Source: Streptomyces sp. CG4 (GTDB lineage Bacteria > Actinomycetota > Actinomycetes > Streptomycetales > Streptomycetaceae). Taken from it: a stretch of DNA of 64,000 nt. Of the stretch, positions 45,409 through 53,981 are shown piece after piece. Both the position numbers and the translations under genes were made by a program. The notes beneath the pieces are model-generated. The model had not been told where the DNA came from, searched no databases, and saw only the letters and a program-made list of their open reading frames with translations. Each line of letters opens with the position of its first letter. The stretch's first letter is position 1. The stretch is taken from assembly GCF_041080655.1 (NCBI RefSeq), contig NZ_CP163525.1, positions 6,572,001 through 6,636,000 on the forward strand, written 5' to 3'.

Positions 45409-46053
45409 CTAGGACTGACGACGTGCGAAGAGGACCGCACCTGGAACGCTCTCGTCGGGGTCGATCAGCATGTGGGCCTCGACGGTGAACCCGGCATCGC
45501 GTAGCCAGGCCGCCACTTGGTCAGGCTGGCGGCGGTGAACGTGGACGTTCATCGGGTGGCCGCCGTAGCCCTGCGTCTTCAGCCTCGACTCGTTGCCGAC
45601 GTGAAAGCCGAGCAGCAGTGGTCCGCCGGGACGCAACACGCGCCGGAAGTGGCCGAAGACCGTGGGCACTGCTTCGTCGGGGACGTGAATCAACGACCAA
45701 AATGCGAGCAGGCCAGCGACTGAAGCGTCGGCGAGGTCGAGGTCGGTCATCGAGCCCACCTCGAACCGCAGGCGGGGGTGGTCACGTCGAGCCACGTCGA
45801 TCATCGCGGACGAAAGGTCGATGCCGAAAGCGTCCACACCCAGCTTGTGCAGGTGAGCGGTGACGTGTCCAGGTCCGCAGCCCACGTCCGCCGCCGGCCC
45901 ACCGCCAGCGGCGTGCACCAAGTCGGCTAACAGTGCCAGAGTCGCCCGAAGATACGGCGCCCCGGCCAGAGCCTCGCGTAGTTGGTTGGCATAGCTGACC
46001 GCGACCGTGTCGTAGGAGGTCCGGGTGTCTGCCAACCAGCGGTCCGCGTTCAT
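45409..46053 (-). CDS. class I SAM-dependent methyltransferase
   Basis: 214 residues. SAM motif I is AADVGCGPGHVTAHL near residue 60, followed by FGIDLSSAMIDVARR, motif II in FWSLIHVPDE and motif III in HFRRVLRPGGPLLLGFHVG. It is a small-molecule methyltransferase of the Methyltransf_11/25 type; the acceptor is unknown. ATG 46053 (MNADRWL) begins the fold; the frame upstream to 46098 is hydrophobic but has no ribosome site. It sits next to the IS5 element and is probably cargo of the island. The frame is intact. Confidence 0.82.
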   Translation of the reverse strand: MNADRWLADTRTSYDTVAVSYANQLREALAGAPYLRATLALLADLVHAAGGGPAADVGCGPGHVTAHLHKLGVDAFGIDLSSAMIDVARRDHPRLRFEVGSMTDLDLADASVAGLLAFWSLIHVPDEAVPTVFGHFRRVLRPGGPLLLGFHVGNESRLKTQGYGGHPMNVHVHRRQPDQVAAWLRDAGFTVEAHMLIDPDESVPGAVLFARRQS

Positions 46054-46305
46054 GGCTCGACAGAGTAGTGCAGTGATCAGGATCGCGAACCAGGTCAAGT
46101 GAGATCAACGACGAGTCAGACCGGGCTACTTGAGATGGGGGGCAGATCCTTCGAGACGGGACATGATCGTTGTCATTGAAGGTTGGCGAGCAGCCCGTTC
46201 GTGCCAACGAAGTTTGAGCGGCAACGGTGCTTGTGTGCCAGGGTGGCGGTGGGAGAACTCGCGGGTGCGTACACGCATCCGGACCTGAGAGCGTGCAGGG
46301 GAGCG

Positions 46306-47457
46306 GTGACGGTGGCGATGCGGGCATTTCCGCTGGTGGGCGGGCCGGTGGAGCTACGGGGTGCGCTGGACCTGGAGAGGACGCAGGCGGGGGTGATGCC
46401 TCGCCGGTTGCCCGCGTGGACCAAGGAGCAGTACCAGGACCCGTCCGTCTACGGGGTGACGGTGATGCCTTCGGGGGTGCGGCTCGTGTTCCGCACCGAT
46501 GCGCGTGAGCTGGAGTTCGAGGTACTCACCTCCACAGGGCAGCTCGACACCGACCCCCAACCCCGCCCGACTGGGATGCTGGAACTGCTGGTGGACGGTG
46601 CCCATGCCGGGCGGCAGCAAGCACCGATGGGCAATGTGGTGCGGATGGCTGGCCCCGGGACCGCGCAGCGACTCGTCCCGGGGAAGCCGGGGACCGTGCG
46701 GTTTGCCGGGCTGCCGACTGGCATGAAGAACGTCGAGCTGTGGCTGCCGCAGCAGACCCCAACGGAACTGGTGGCACTACGTGCTGACGGCGAGGTGCTG
46801 GCACCGCTGCCGGACGGTCGGCGCCGCTGGGTGCACCACGGCAGTTCCATCAGCCACTGCCTCGAGGCCGACGGCCCGACCGGCACCTGGCCGGTGGTGG
46901 CGGCTTCGCTCGGGGGAGTGGAGGTGATCAACCTCAGTCAGGCGGGCAACGACATGCTGGACCCGTATGTCGCCCGGACGATCCGCGACCTGCCCGCCGA
47001 CCTGATCAGCCTCAAGGTAGGCATCAACATCGTGGGCCTGGCTACCTTCCGGCTGCGGACGTTCGGCCCGGCGGTGCACGGATTCCTGGACACGATCCGG
47101 GACGGGCACCCGGACACCGCGCTGCTGCTGATGTCCCCGGTGAGCTGTCCGGCGCTCGATGCGACTCCCGGCCCGACCGTGATGGGCCCGGACGGGAAAA
47201 TCACAGCCCTGGGCGACCCGGCCGATGTGGCCGGTGGGGCGTTGTCGCTGGAGGTGGTCCGTGACGAACTGGCCCGAATCGTGGCGGCCCGGCGGGCACG
47301 CGATCCCCACCTGCACTATCTCGACGGACGCGAACTGCTCGGCCCGGACGAGGTGGATGACCTTGCCGACGGCCTGCACCCCACCGCCGCCGCATACCGC
47401 CGGATGGGCAAACGCTTCGCCGCCCATGCCTTCGCCGACGACGGCCCGTTCCGCTGA
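46306..47457 (+). CDS. SGNH/GDSL hydrolase with N-terminal beta domain
   Basis: 383 residues from GTG 46306 (GGGGAGCG upstream); ATG 46318 or an upstream frame to 46183 are alternatives. Residues 1-170 are a beta-sandwich-like domain (VELRGALDLERTQAGVMPRRLPAW, GVRLVFRTDARELEFEV). The SGNH part follows: HHGSSISHCLEADG (block I, Ser), QAGNDM, KVGINIVG (block III) and LADGLHPTAAAYRRMG (block V, Asp-x-x-His). No signal peptide, so it is probably cytoplasmic. The next, phage-derived frame starts at the very next base after its stop. Confidence 0.78.
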   Translation: MTVAMRAFPLVGGPVELRGALDLERTQAGVMPRRLPAWTKEQYQDPSVYGVTVMPSGVRLVFRTDARELEFEVLTSTGQLDTDPQPRPTGMLELLVDGAHAGRQQAPMGNVVRMAGPGTAQRLVPGKPGTVRFAGLPTGMKNVELWLPQQTPTELVALRADGEVLAPLPDGRRRWVHHGSSISHCLEADGPTGTWPVVAASLGGVEVINLSQAGNDMLDPYVARTIRDLPADLISLKVGINIVGLATFRLRTFGPAVHGFLDTIRDGHPDTALLLMSPVSCPALDATPGPTVMGPDGKITALGDPADVAGGALSLEVVRDELARIVAARRARDPHLHYLDGRELLGPDEVDDLADGLHPTAAAYRRMGKRFAAHAFADDGPFR

Positions 47458-47832
47458 GTGACCGTCGAGACCGCGGTGGCCAACTATCTCTGAGACTGGA
47501 TGCCCGCGGCTGCGCCGCACACCATGCTCGATTCGCTGCCGGGTGAGTTCAGCGGGCCGCCGCTGGCGGACTGGCAGGCGGATGCGGCCTGGAGTTACCA
47601 GGTCACCTCGGTCGGCGAGCGCGGCGACCAGGTGCAGTGGCTCGCCGACCGTGTACGCGACGGCGTCGTCGGCCGGAGCGACGGCAGCTGGGCCTACGAC
47701 CTGCGCATCTCCCAAGGCCGGGTGATCGACCGCGAGTTGGCGCACGAGAGCGGCGGAGAAACCTCCGTGTCGGCGGCAGGCGCTATCGTGTCCTACGTAC
47801 AGCGGTTCACGATCACCGTGACCCCAGCCTGA
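47458..47832 (+). pseudogene. phage tail-terminator-like gene with an early stop
   Basis: GTG 47458 directly follows the hydrolase stop. The frame reads VTVETAVANYL, then TGA (47491-47493), then in the same frame DWMPAAAPHTMLDSLPGEFSGPPLADWQ, YQVTSVGERGDQVQWLADRVRDGVVGR and AGAIVSYVQRFTITVTPA. This is the shape of the small tail-terminator or head-tail protein that precedes the tail tube in actinophages, as I recall. An ATG at 47500 could restart translation, but lacks a ribosome site and loses the N-terminus. Confidence 0.55.
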
Positions 47833-47964
47833 AGACTTGTTCTTCGGCTCCTCACCGCGGAGGCCCGCGCGGACCCTCGGCCCCAGGCCAGGCGAACCCC
47901 CTCTTGAACCTCAAAGGGGCAGGGCCTCGGCACGGGACGCTGCCCCGGAAGCGGGAGCGACCCT

Positions 47965-48618
47965 GTGTCCTCGACCAAGCCGGCCACGGAGCCGTCCACC
48001 CAGACCCGATTCCTGCGGCGCGGCATCTCCCAGATCTACTGGCTCAAGAAGATCAACGACCCGAAGCGGCCGACCCGTACGGAGATCACCGAGGAGCCCA
48101 ACCGGTTCGACCTGACCAAGGCCGTCAGCGACATCGAGGGCTGGGCGCTGACGAACGAGCCCATCGAGACCCCGGACATGGGCAGCACGTTCAACTCCTC
48201 GATCCCGGGCAACGACAAGGCCGACAACAGCTCCTTGACGTTCTACGAGGACCGGCTCTCCGACGCGATCGAGCAGCAGCTCCCCAAGGGCGCCCAGGGG
48301 TACGTGGTCTTCCTGCGCAAGGGTGACATCCCAGGCTCCCGCTCGGTCGACGTCTTCCCCGTACAGGTCGCCACCCGCGCCGCGACCTACTCGACCGGCA
48401 ACGAGGCGGCGAAGTTCAAGGTCGACTTCACCATCACCGACGTGCCCTCCCTGGACGCCCCGGTGCCCGAGGCGTTCCACACCCTCCCCGCGCCGGTCGA
48501 GGACTGCGACGACGACCACGAGCACCGCCACCACGGCGGTGAGCACGTCGACGTGACCGTCGTGAGCACCACCGCGACGGCGACCGCAGCCACGGTCCAC
48601 GAGGACGTCGAGGACTGA
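47965..48618 (+). CDS. phage major tail tube protein
   Basis: 217 residues from GTG 47965. STQTRFLRRGISQIYWL, AVSDIEGWALTNEPIETPDMGSTF, IPGNDKADNSSLTFYEDRL and QGYVVFLRKGDIPGSRSVDVFPVQV match the tail tube (major tail) proteins of Streptomyces siphophages as I remember them. It forms the inner tail tube. The end is an Asp/His-rich tail (DDDHEHRHHGGEH) not typical of the family. The frame is intact, but its neighbours are damaged, so no virion can be built. Confidence 0.8.
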   Translation: MSSTKPATEPSTQTRFLRRGISQIYWLKKINDPKRPTRTEITEEPNRFDLTKAVSDIEGWALTNEPIETPDMGSTFNSSIPGNDKADNSSLTFYEDRLSDAIEQQLPKGAQGYVVFLRKGDIPGSRSVDVFPVQVATRAATYSTGNEAAKFKVDFTITDVPSLDAPVPEAFHTLPAPVEDCDDDHEHRHHGGEHVDVTVVSTTATATAATVHEDVED

Positions 48619-48620
48619 GC

Positions 48621-49185
48621 ATGTCGCGCCCCACGCCGGCCAAGCGCCCGCCGTCCCCCTCCGCTGCCCGGCAGACGGCGGAGGGGGGCGTGGGCGGCCA
48701 AGATGGACCGCCTGCGCCACCGTGCCCGGCCGCAGAACAAGCTCCGCATCTGCGACGACGACCAGCTACGCCGACGGTTCGAGGACGCCGAACAGACCGC
48801 TCAGCGCGCCCGGTTCCTCGCCGAGGCAAACCCCGACGACGAGCAGGTCGCCCAGCACGCCGCCCAGGCCACCAGCACGCTGGAGGAAGCCCGCGCGGCG
48901 CTGGACGACACCTCCGACTTCCTCACCTTCCTCGCCCTGCCCCGCCCGGTGCTGGAGGAGCTGATCTCCAAGCACCCGCCGACCGAGCAGCAGGCAGCAG
49001 AGGGGACGGTGTTCAACCCCGACACCTTCCCGGCCGCGCTGATCGCGGCAGCCTCCTTCGACGGCATGACCCGGGACGAGGCCGATGAGCTGCTGCCCAC
49101 TTGGCCCGCGGCCGACGCCAACCTGCTGTGGGAGGCGGCCTGGTCCGTCCAGCAGGAAAGCCGGGTGGACCTGGGAAAAGACTGA
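48621..49185 (+). pseudogene. tail assembly chaperone (gpG-like), N-terminal frameshift in a G run
   Basis: ATG 48621 stands two bases after the tube stop and reads MSRPTPAKRPPSPSAARQTAEG. The G6 run at 48683-48688 holds one base too many: with five Gs the frame joins AWAAKMDRLRHRARPQNKLRICDDD and continues through TSDFLTFLALPRPVLEELISKHPPT, FNPDTFPAALIAAASFDGM to QQESRVDLGKD. As read, translation would have to start at ATG 48703 (160 residues). The protein would help to assemble the tape measure and tube. Confidence 0.65.
49173..49179 (+). promoter_or_regulatory. GGGAAAA -1 ribosomal frameshift site
   Basis: In the gpG frame the ending reads CTG-GGA-AAA-GAC-TGA, so the heptamer is G-GGA-AAA in the X-XXY-YYZ phase. 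A -1 step gives GGG-AAA-AGA-CTG and enters the downstream frame. This is the conserved G/GT strategy of long-tailed phages (lambda uses GGGAAAG). Confidence 0.8.
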
Positions 49186-49562
49186 GCCGTGACGCGCAGC
49201 TGCGCACCGAACTGGAGCTGTGCGAGCGATACCGGATCCCGCACTCGCAGTTCCTCGGCGGCGACGGCCGCTGGACGGACCTGGACCGGGCGAAGGCGCT
49301 GGCATGGGCGCAGTGGCAGCGGTCGGTGTGCCCCGAGTGCCACACCCGCCTTCAGGACTGGGACCCGGAACACGGCGGAGACCCGCACGCCTACGTCACG
49401 GACACGCTGCGCTGCCCCGGCTGCGAGCTGATCGAGCAGGAACGCGACCACGCCAACGAGGCGTTGTGGCAGGGCAGATGGCGGGCGAGCGCGCCCGGTG
49501 CGAGCACGCGGCGTCCCGCTCCCGGCCGAGGTCGACGCACGCCAGGGCGAGGAACGCGGTGA
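49180..49562 (+). pseudogene. gpT-like extension of tail assembly chaperone, 3' truncated
   Basis: Reached from gpG by the -1 step, this frame encodes KRLSRDAQLRTELELCERYRIPHS, DRAKALAWAQWQRSVCPECH, TRLQDWDPEHGGDPHAYV and LRCPGCELIEQERD: a small helix followed by a Cys4 zinc ribbon. Resemblance ends near 49480 (EALWQGRW). The remaining codons run into the unrelated minus-strand remnant. No tape-measure gene follows, so the phage block was cut here. Confidence 0.6.
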
Positions 49563-49950
49563 CCGCGTCCTCGGGATGGTTCGAGGGCTGCTCGCGCTCC
49601 GCGAGCAGCAGACCGGCGCCGGCCCGCGGGTCGCCGAGCGTGCGCAGCGTACTCACCGGCTGGATGTCGGCCTGCCGTCGGCGATCACCGTCCAGGCCGC
49701 CGTCCAGGCCTCCGTCCAGCGCCTTCCGGTGGTGCTCAACGGCACGCTCGCCCAGGTCGGTGGCGTCGTAGGCGGAGGCCGGCTCCGAGGCGGCGACGGT
49801 GTGCCCCTGCGGCAACTCGTCGGTCAGCGCCCCGTCTTCGAGCGAATTCCGCCGCGTCGCAGTCCTCGAAGGCGGACCGCAGGGCGGCGCACCGCCGTTC
49901 CCGCTCCGCCGTGGTCCTCATGGTCATCGAGCCGGCCTGGCAGGCGGTGC
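49510..49950 (-). pseudogene. degraded minus-strand gene of unknown family
   Basis: MTMRTTAERERRCAALRSAFEDCDAAEFA, then after a frame change near 49840 SLEDGALTDELPQGHTVAASEP, AYDATDLGERAVEHHRKALDGG, VSTLRTLGDPRAGAGLL and HPEDAVTAFLALACVDLGRERDA. The second part is helical, with TPR-like spacing. The C-terminus is lost at the junction with the phage remnant near 49500. GGLDGGLDGD reflects a short internal repeat. Confidence 0.4.
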
Positions 49951-50037
49951 CCACCGCCGCCTTCGTTGCGCGACACGCGGTGGTTCTCCTTGTGGTCATG
50001 TACAGGAAAAGTAGGGTTTCCTCATGTGACAGCGAGC

Positions 50038-51771
50038 ATGACGACAAGGGACAGAAGACCAGCCCGCATACGCTCCGTTCTGGCCGCGCTGCTCTCGGCG
50101 GCCGCGCTGGCGCTCAGCCTCACCGCCGCGCCTCCCGCGGTGGCCGAGCCCGACAGCATGGCGGGTCCGCTGACGCCCACGCCCGAAGAGGAGTACACGC
50201 AGTACCAACTGAAGATCGACCGTACGACCCACTACGACAACTACGGCCACTCCATCCGCGGCGTCGAGCAGAGCGGTGCCGTCACCACGAACGGCGTGCT
50301 CGGCGTGGCCCTGTCGGGCCAGCACACCGGACGGGCCCTGTGTCACACCACGGGGATCAACGGCACGTTCCTGTACAACGGCTTCTGCTGGGACCAGGGC
50401 GATGACACGTCCGACGGCGGCTGGACCCCGCAGGGTCTCACCGCGTCGCACGACGCCGACCCCAGCGGGACGGTCGCGGGGCATCGCCTGTACGTGGCGT
50501 CCTGGCACTACGACGACAACGAGTTCGCCCGGATCTCCATCGTCGACTCCACCGGCAGCCAGTGGACCTACGGACACGTCCTGCTGGTCGAGCCGACGGG
50601 TGACCAGAACGGTGACACGCACAGCGCGAACTTCGTGCCGGTCACCGCGACCCACGCCGACGGTGCCCTCTGGTACGGCAACAAGCTGTTCATCGCCAAC
50701 GGCAACGAGCTTCAGGTCTACGACTTCCAGCACATCTGGAAGATGGGGAAGAGCTCCGACTACGTCGGCATCAAGGACGGTGTCTCGTCGGCCAGATACC
50801 ACCAGTGGGCCCTGCCCATGGTGGGCAAGTACCGGATCGCCCCTGGTGAAGGCGGTCCGGGTTACTGCCCGGCGCCCCATCTGAAGGGGCGCACCTGTCT
50901 CAGTTCCCTGAGCCTGGACCGGAGCGGAGGCACGGACCACCTCGTGTCGGGCGAGTACTACCAGGACAAGCACGGCCCGGTGGCCCACCTGGCGCGCTGG
51001 CCCCTGAACCCCGCCACCGACCTGCCGAAGGCGGACAACGGCGACACCGTCGGCACGACCACCGCGGACGGCGGCTTCGCGGCGCCCGTCCAGCAGTTGC
51101 AGGGTGTGGCCACCGACGGGACCTCCTACTACCTGGCCGCCGAGTGTCCCAAGGGGTACATGGGGGAGGACGACCCGGCCAACAGCTACTCGTGCATCTA
51201 CCGGGCCGCCCCCGGGGAGATCGGCAAGGTCCTCACCCGGACCCCGAAGTACACGCAGAACCTGTCCTACGACCCCACGGTCGGCCGGCTCTGGGGCCTC
51301 AACGAGGTCTCGGGCGACCGCTCCGTGTTCTCCCTCGTGCCCAGAGCCGCCGACCACAGCGTCTATCTGAGCAACGCCTACAGCGCCCTGTGCGCGGGCG
51401 TCGGCAGCAAGACCGGCAACGGCGCCCGGGTCATCCAGTGGGGCTGCAACAAGTCCCGCGACGAGCGCTGGGTGTTCGAGAACACCACGGACGCGAACGG
51501 CAACCGGGCCTACCGCGTGCGCGACGAGTACTCCGGCAAGTGCATGGGCGTCGCCTCGCACCTCGACGACGGCGCGGGCGTCATCCAGTACACGTGCAGG
51601 AACACCGCGGTCGACGAGAAGTGGTGGTACGACGCCTCCGCGAAGACGCTGCGGAACGTCTACTCGGGCAAGTGCCTCGGACTCGGTGCCACCGCGACGA
51701 AGGGCACGCAGCTGATCCAGTACAGGTGCAACGGCAAGCCCGACGAGGGCTGGCAGCAGATCCCTCGCTAG
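50038..51771 (+). CDS. secreted protein with C-terminal ricin-type lectin domain
   Basis: 577 residues. Signal peptide: RDRRPARIRSVLAALLSAAALALSLTAAPPAVA. Residues 50-440 form a repeat-rich, probably beta-propeller-like domain of unknown class (GVLGVALSGQHTGRALCHT, LFIANGNELQVYDF). Residues 445-577 are a beta-trefoil with three QxW-type repeats: VIQWGCNKSRDERWVF, VIQYTCRNTAVDEKWWY, LIQYRCNGKPDEGWQQ, each with paired Cys; these bind sugars. ATG 50038 is used; GTG 50026 is close to a TAGGGT -10-like hexamer (50012), so a very short leader is possible. It is isolated at the right side of the accessory region. Confidence 0.8.
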   Translation: MTTRDRRPARIRSVLAALLSAAALALSLTAAPPAVAEPDSMAGPLTPTPEEEYTQYQLKIDRTTHYDNYGHSIRGVEQSGAVTTNGVLGVALSGQHTGRALCHTTGINGTFLYNGFCWDQGDDTSDGGWTPQGLTASHDADPSGTVAGHRLYVASWHYDDNEFARISIVDSTGSQWTYGHVLLVEPTGDQNGDTHSANFVPVTATHADGALWYGNKLFIANGNELQVYDFQHIWKMGKSSDYVGIKDGVSSARYHQWALPMVGKYRIAPGEGGPGYCPAPHLKGRTCLSSLSLDRSGGTDHLVSGEYYQDKHGPVAHLARWPLNPATDLPKADNGDTVGTTTADGGFAAPVQQLQGVATDGTSYYLAAECPKGYMGEDDPANSYSCIYRAAPGEIGKVLTRTPKYTQNLSYDPTVGRLWGLNEVSGDRSVFSLVPRAADHSVYLSNAYSALCAGVGSKTGNGARVIQWGCNKSRDERWVFENTTDANGNRAYRVRDEYSGKCMGVASHLDDGAGVIQYTCRNTAVDEKWWYDASAKTLRNVYSGKCLGLGATATKGTQLIQYRCNGKPDEGWQQIPR

Positions 51772-51851
51772 ATCGCTCGACAGAGCCCTCGGCAGAGCCC
51801 TCACTGACGTCGGATGCGGCAACCGGCGGCCCCGGAAGCGGTGGTCGTGTC

Positions 51852-51881
51852 GCGCGGGCCGGGAGCGATCCCGGCCCGCGC
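51852..51881 (+). terminator. strong hairpin behind the lectin gene
   Basis: A perfect 13-bp stem (GCGCGGGCCGGGA with TCCCGGCCCGCGC) and a GCGA loop, 80 bases after the stop of the secreted lectin protein. Confidence 0.8.
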
Positions 51882-51979
51882 CTTCAGTCGGGGCACCAAG
51901 TGCGCTGCGCCGCGCGGTGGTTGAGGGTGTGCCGTCAGGGGGTGCCGGAGCCGGGCAGGGCGGCGGCCATACTGTGCGC

Positions 51980-53212
51980 ATGGAACGCATCGGGGGATAC
52001 CTGGTCGAGCGGCGGCTCGGCGAGGGTGGCATGGGCACCGTGTATCTGGCGCGGACGCGCGGCGGGCGGGCCGTCGCGGTGAAGGTCGCCAAGGCCGAGC
52101 TGGCCGCGGACGCCGTCTTCCGTGAGCGGTTCCGCAGCGAGGTCGAGGCCGCCCGTGCGGTGGGCGGTTTCCATACGGCACAGGTCGTGGACGCGGACGT
52201 GGACGGCGAGCTGTTGTGGCTGGCCACGGCCTACATCCCCGGACCGACCCTCGCGGGGCGGCTCGCCGCCGAGGGTGCGATGGACGAGCCGCGGCTGCGG
52301 GCGCTGGCCGCCGCGCTCGCCGAGGCGCTGGAGTCCATCCACTCCTGCGGGCTGGTGCACCGCGATCTCAAGCCCGGCAACATCATCATGGCCGTCGACG
52401 GCCCGCGCGTCCTCGACTTCGGCATCTCCCGGGCCGTCGAGTCCACCCGGCTCACCGCGACCGGCACCGCTTTCGGCACGCCCGGCTTCCTCGCGCCCGA
52501 ACAGGCCCTGGGCCACGATGTGACCGGCGCCGCCGATGTGTTCGCCCTCGGCGCGGTACTGGTCGCGGCGGCGGGCGGCAGCGCCTGGGGCGAGGGTACG
52601 CCGATGGGGCTGATGTACCGCTCCGTGCACGAACAGCCGAACCTGGCCGCCGTACCGGCCGGACTCGCCGGCCTGGTCGCACGCTGCCTGGCGAAGGACC
52701 CGGCCGACCGGCCGACCCCCACCGAACTGCTGGACCTGCTGACCGACGGTGCACCGGTGCCGGCCCCCGCGGAGGCGGCCTACGCCCCGACCCTGGCCGC
52801 ACCCGCACGGCCGACGCCCCCGCCCCCGCAGCCCCCGGCGGCCCACGTGGCCCCGGCCCCGTCCCCGACTCCCCTCCCGCCCTACCCGGCCACGCCCCCG
52901 CCGCAGGTCGCCCAGGGATTCGGTCCGCCGGTCCCGTACGCGCCCCCGGAGGTCGAACTCACCGACGGGCAGGCGCGCGTCGTCGTGAACGCCACCGGGG
53001 TCGTCCTCGAAGTGGCGGGCGCGGCCGCGGACTTCGAGTGGGCGGAGATCGCGCACGTCTGGCGCACCCGGCGCGGCCACCATCTCACGGTGACCGTACG
53101 GCTGTGGGACGGCGGCGTGTACGACTGCGAGCTGAACGCCCGGCGCTCGGCCCGGCTCGGGGAGTGGTTCGCCCGGCTGGACTTCGCCCTCAGCAGGTAC
53201 GCCATCCGGTAG
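51980..53212 (+). CDS. serine/threonine protein kinase (PASTA-less, soluble)
   Basis: 410 residues. Kinase domain 1-260 with all key residues: GEGGMGTVYLAR (P-loop), VAVKVAK (Lys), HRDLKPGNI (catalytic loop), LDFGISRA (DFG), GTPGFLAPEQ (activation loop end) and DVFALG. A Pro-rich linker at 270-330 joins a beta-rich C-terminal domain of about 75 residues (VVLEVAGAAADFEWAEIAHVWR). No membrane helix is seen, so it is cytoplasmic, unlike many PknB-type kinases. ATG 51980 follows CATACT by a few bases, compatible with a near-leaderless transcript. Confidence 0.9.
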   Translation: MERIGGYLVERRLGEGGMGTVYLARTRGGRAVAVKVAKAELAADAVFRERFRSEVEAARAVGGFHTAQVVDADVDGELLWLATAYIPGPTLAGRLAAEGAMDEPRLRALAAALAEALESIHSCGLVHRDLKPGNIIMAVDGPRVLDFGISRAVESTRLTATGTAFGTPGFLAPEQALGHDVTGAADVFALGAVLVAAAGGSAWGEGTPMGLMYRSVHEQPNLAAVPAGLAGLVARCLAKDPADRPTPTELLDLLTDGAPVPAPAEAAYAPTLAAPARPTPPPPQPPAAHVAPAPSPTPLPPYPATPPPQVAQGFGPPVPYAPPEVELTDGQARVVVNATGVVLEVAGAAADFEWAEIAHVWRTRRGHHLTVTVRLWDGGVYDCELNARRSARLGEWFARLDFALSRYAIR

Positions 53213-53349
53213 CGGCCCGGCCACCGTGCTCGCCAACCAGCGTTAAGCAACCGTTGAGTTGACCCGTACACGCTTGAACAGTCCGCGTCCTGGGCACGCA
53301 CCTCCTACCGGCATCCACCGCCGGGCCGTACCGGCAGAGGGAGGGCGTC

Positions 53350-53451
53350 ATGGACCGTCGCATCCGGGTACGCGTCAGCCGACGCCCCGCCGCGCCGCGC
53401 GAACGCGAGATCGACCGCAGGACTCCGTCGGGGCGGGTACTGCCGTACTGA
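53350..53451 (+). CDS. candidate 33-residue basic small protein
   Basis: A 102-base frame from ATG 53350 has the best ribosome site in the area, GAGGGAGGG five bases upstream. The product MDRRIRVRVSRRP to RVLPY is strongly basic (11 Arg), without hydrophobic segments. It occupies the otherwise empty gap between the kinase and the histidine-kinase remnant. No family is recognised; it may be a real small protein or the start of a lost gene. Confidence 0.4.
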   Translation: MDRRIRVRVSRRPAAPREREIDRRTPSGRVLPY

Positions 53452-53502
53452 CGGGTTCCGCTGCGGCTTCCCACCCTGGGGGCCGTTGTCGGCTGCCGGG
53501 TG

Positions 53503-53965
53503 TCACAGCGGTGCCTGCCAGGTGACCGTTGTCCCCTCCGTGTCCTCGCCCGCCTCGGTGTTTCCGTCGTCGTACACCGTCAGCCGTACCGCCGCACGGC
53601 CGTCCGGCAGGGTCGCCGTCGCGTCGACGGTCACCTCGATGCGGGAGACGGCCCGGCGGCGGGCCGCGGTGTCGAGGGCGCGGCGGAGGGTGGTGAGGAG
53701 CTGGGTGGCGACGCGGTCCGGGACGCGGCTGTCCACCGGGCCGAGGAAGCGAGCGGACGGCGGGAAGCCGAGCAGCGTCGCCGCGCCCGCCGTCCGGGCC
53801 CGCCTGGCCGGGATCGGCGGTGCGCAGCGCCGCGTACCGGGCGCCGGTCAGCTCGGCGGCGCCGTCCACGATGCGCTGCAGGGTGGTGCGCAGTTCGAGT
53901 TCGGAGCCGACCCCGAGAGCCGCTTCGAGCAGCGGCGGCAGATGCGGGACGGGATCGCCGGGCAC
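53503..53965 (-). pseudogene. GAF-domain histidine kinase reduced to its two ends
   Basis: The first frame (ATG 53965) starts a DevS/NreB-like sensor: LPPLLEAALGVGSELELRTTLQRIVDGAAELTGARYAALR, which is the first strand and helix of a GAF domain. Almost at once the other frame continues with the final HATPase part, VDSRVPDRVATQLLTTLRRALDTAARR and GTTVTWQAPL, ending at 53503. The central 350-400 residues (rest of GAF, dimerisation His, N-box) are deleted. A dead gene by internal deletion. Confidence 0.7.
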
Positions 53966-53981
53966 GGGGCGTGGCGCAGGC

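Noticed and set aside
49101..49189. Independent start of the gpT-like frame at 49101
   Set aside because: Upstream codons are antifeature Gly/Arg-rich and lie inside gpG; the frameshift heptamer explains the overlap better.
31199..51800. att direct repeat matching the tRNA-Met 3' end at the right side of the island
   Set aside because: Read through for GTTCGAGTCCCACCCG-type words and found none; the right junction may lie elsewhere or be lost.
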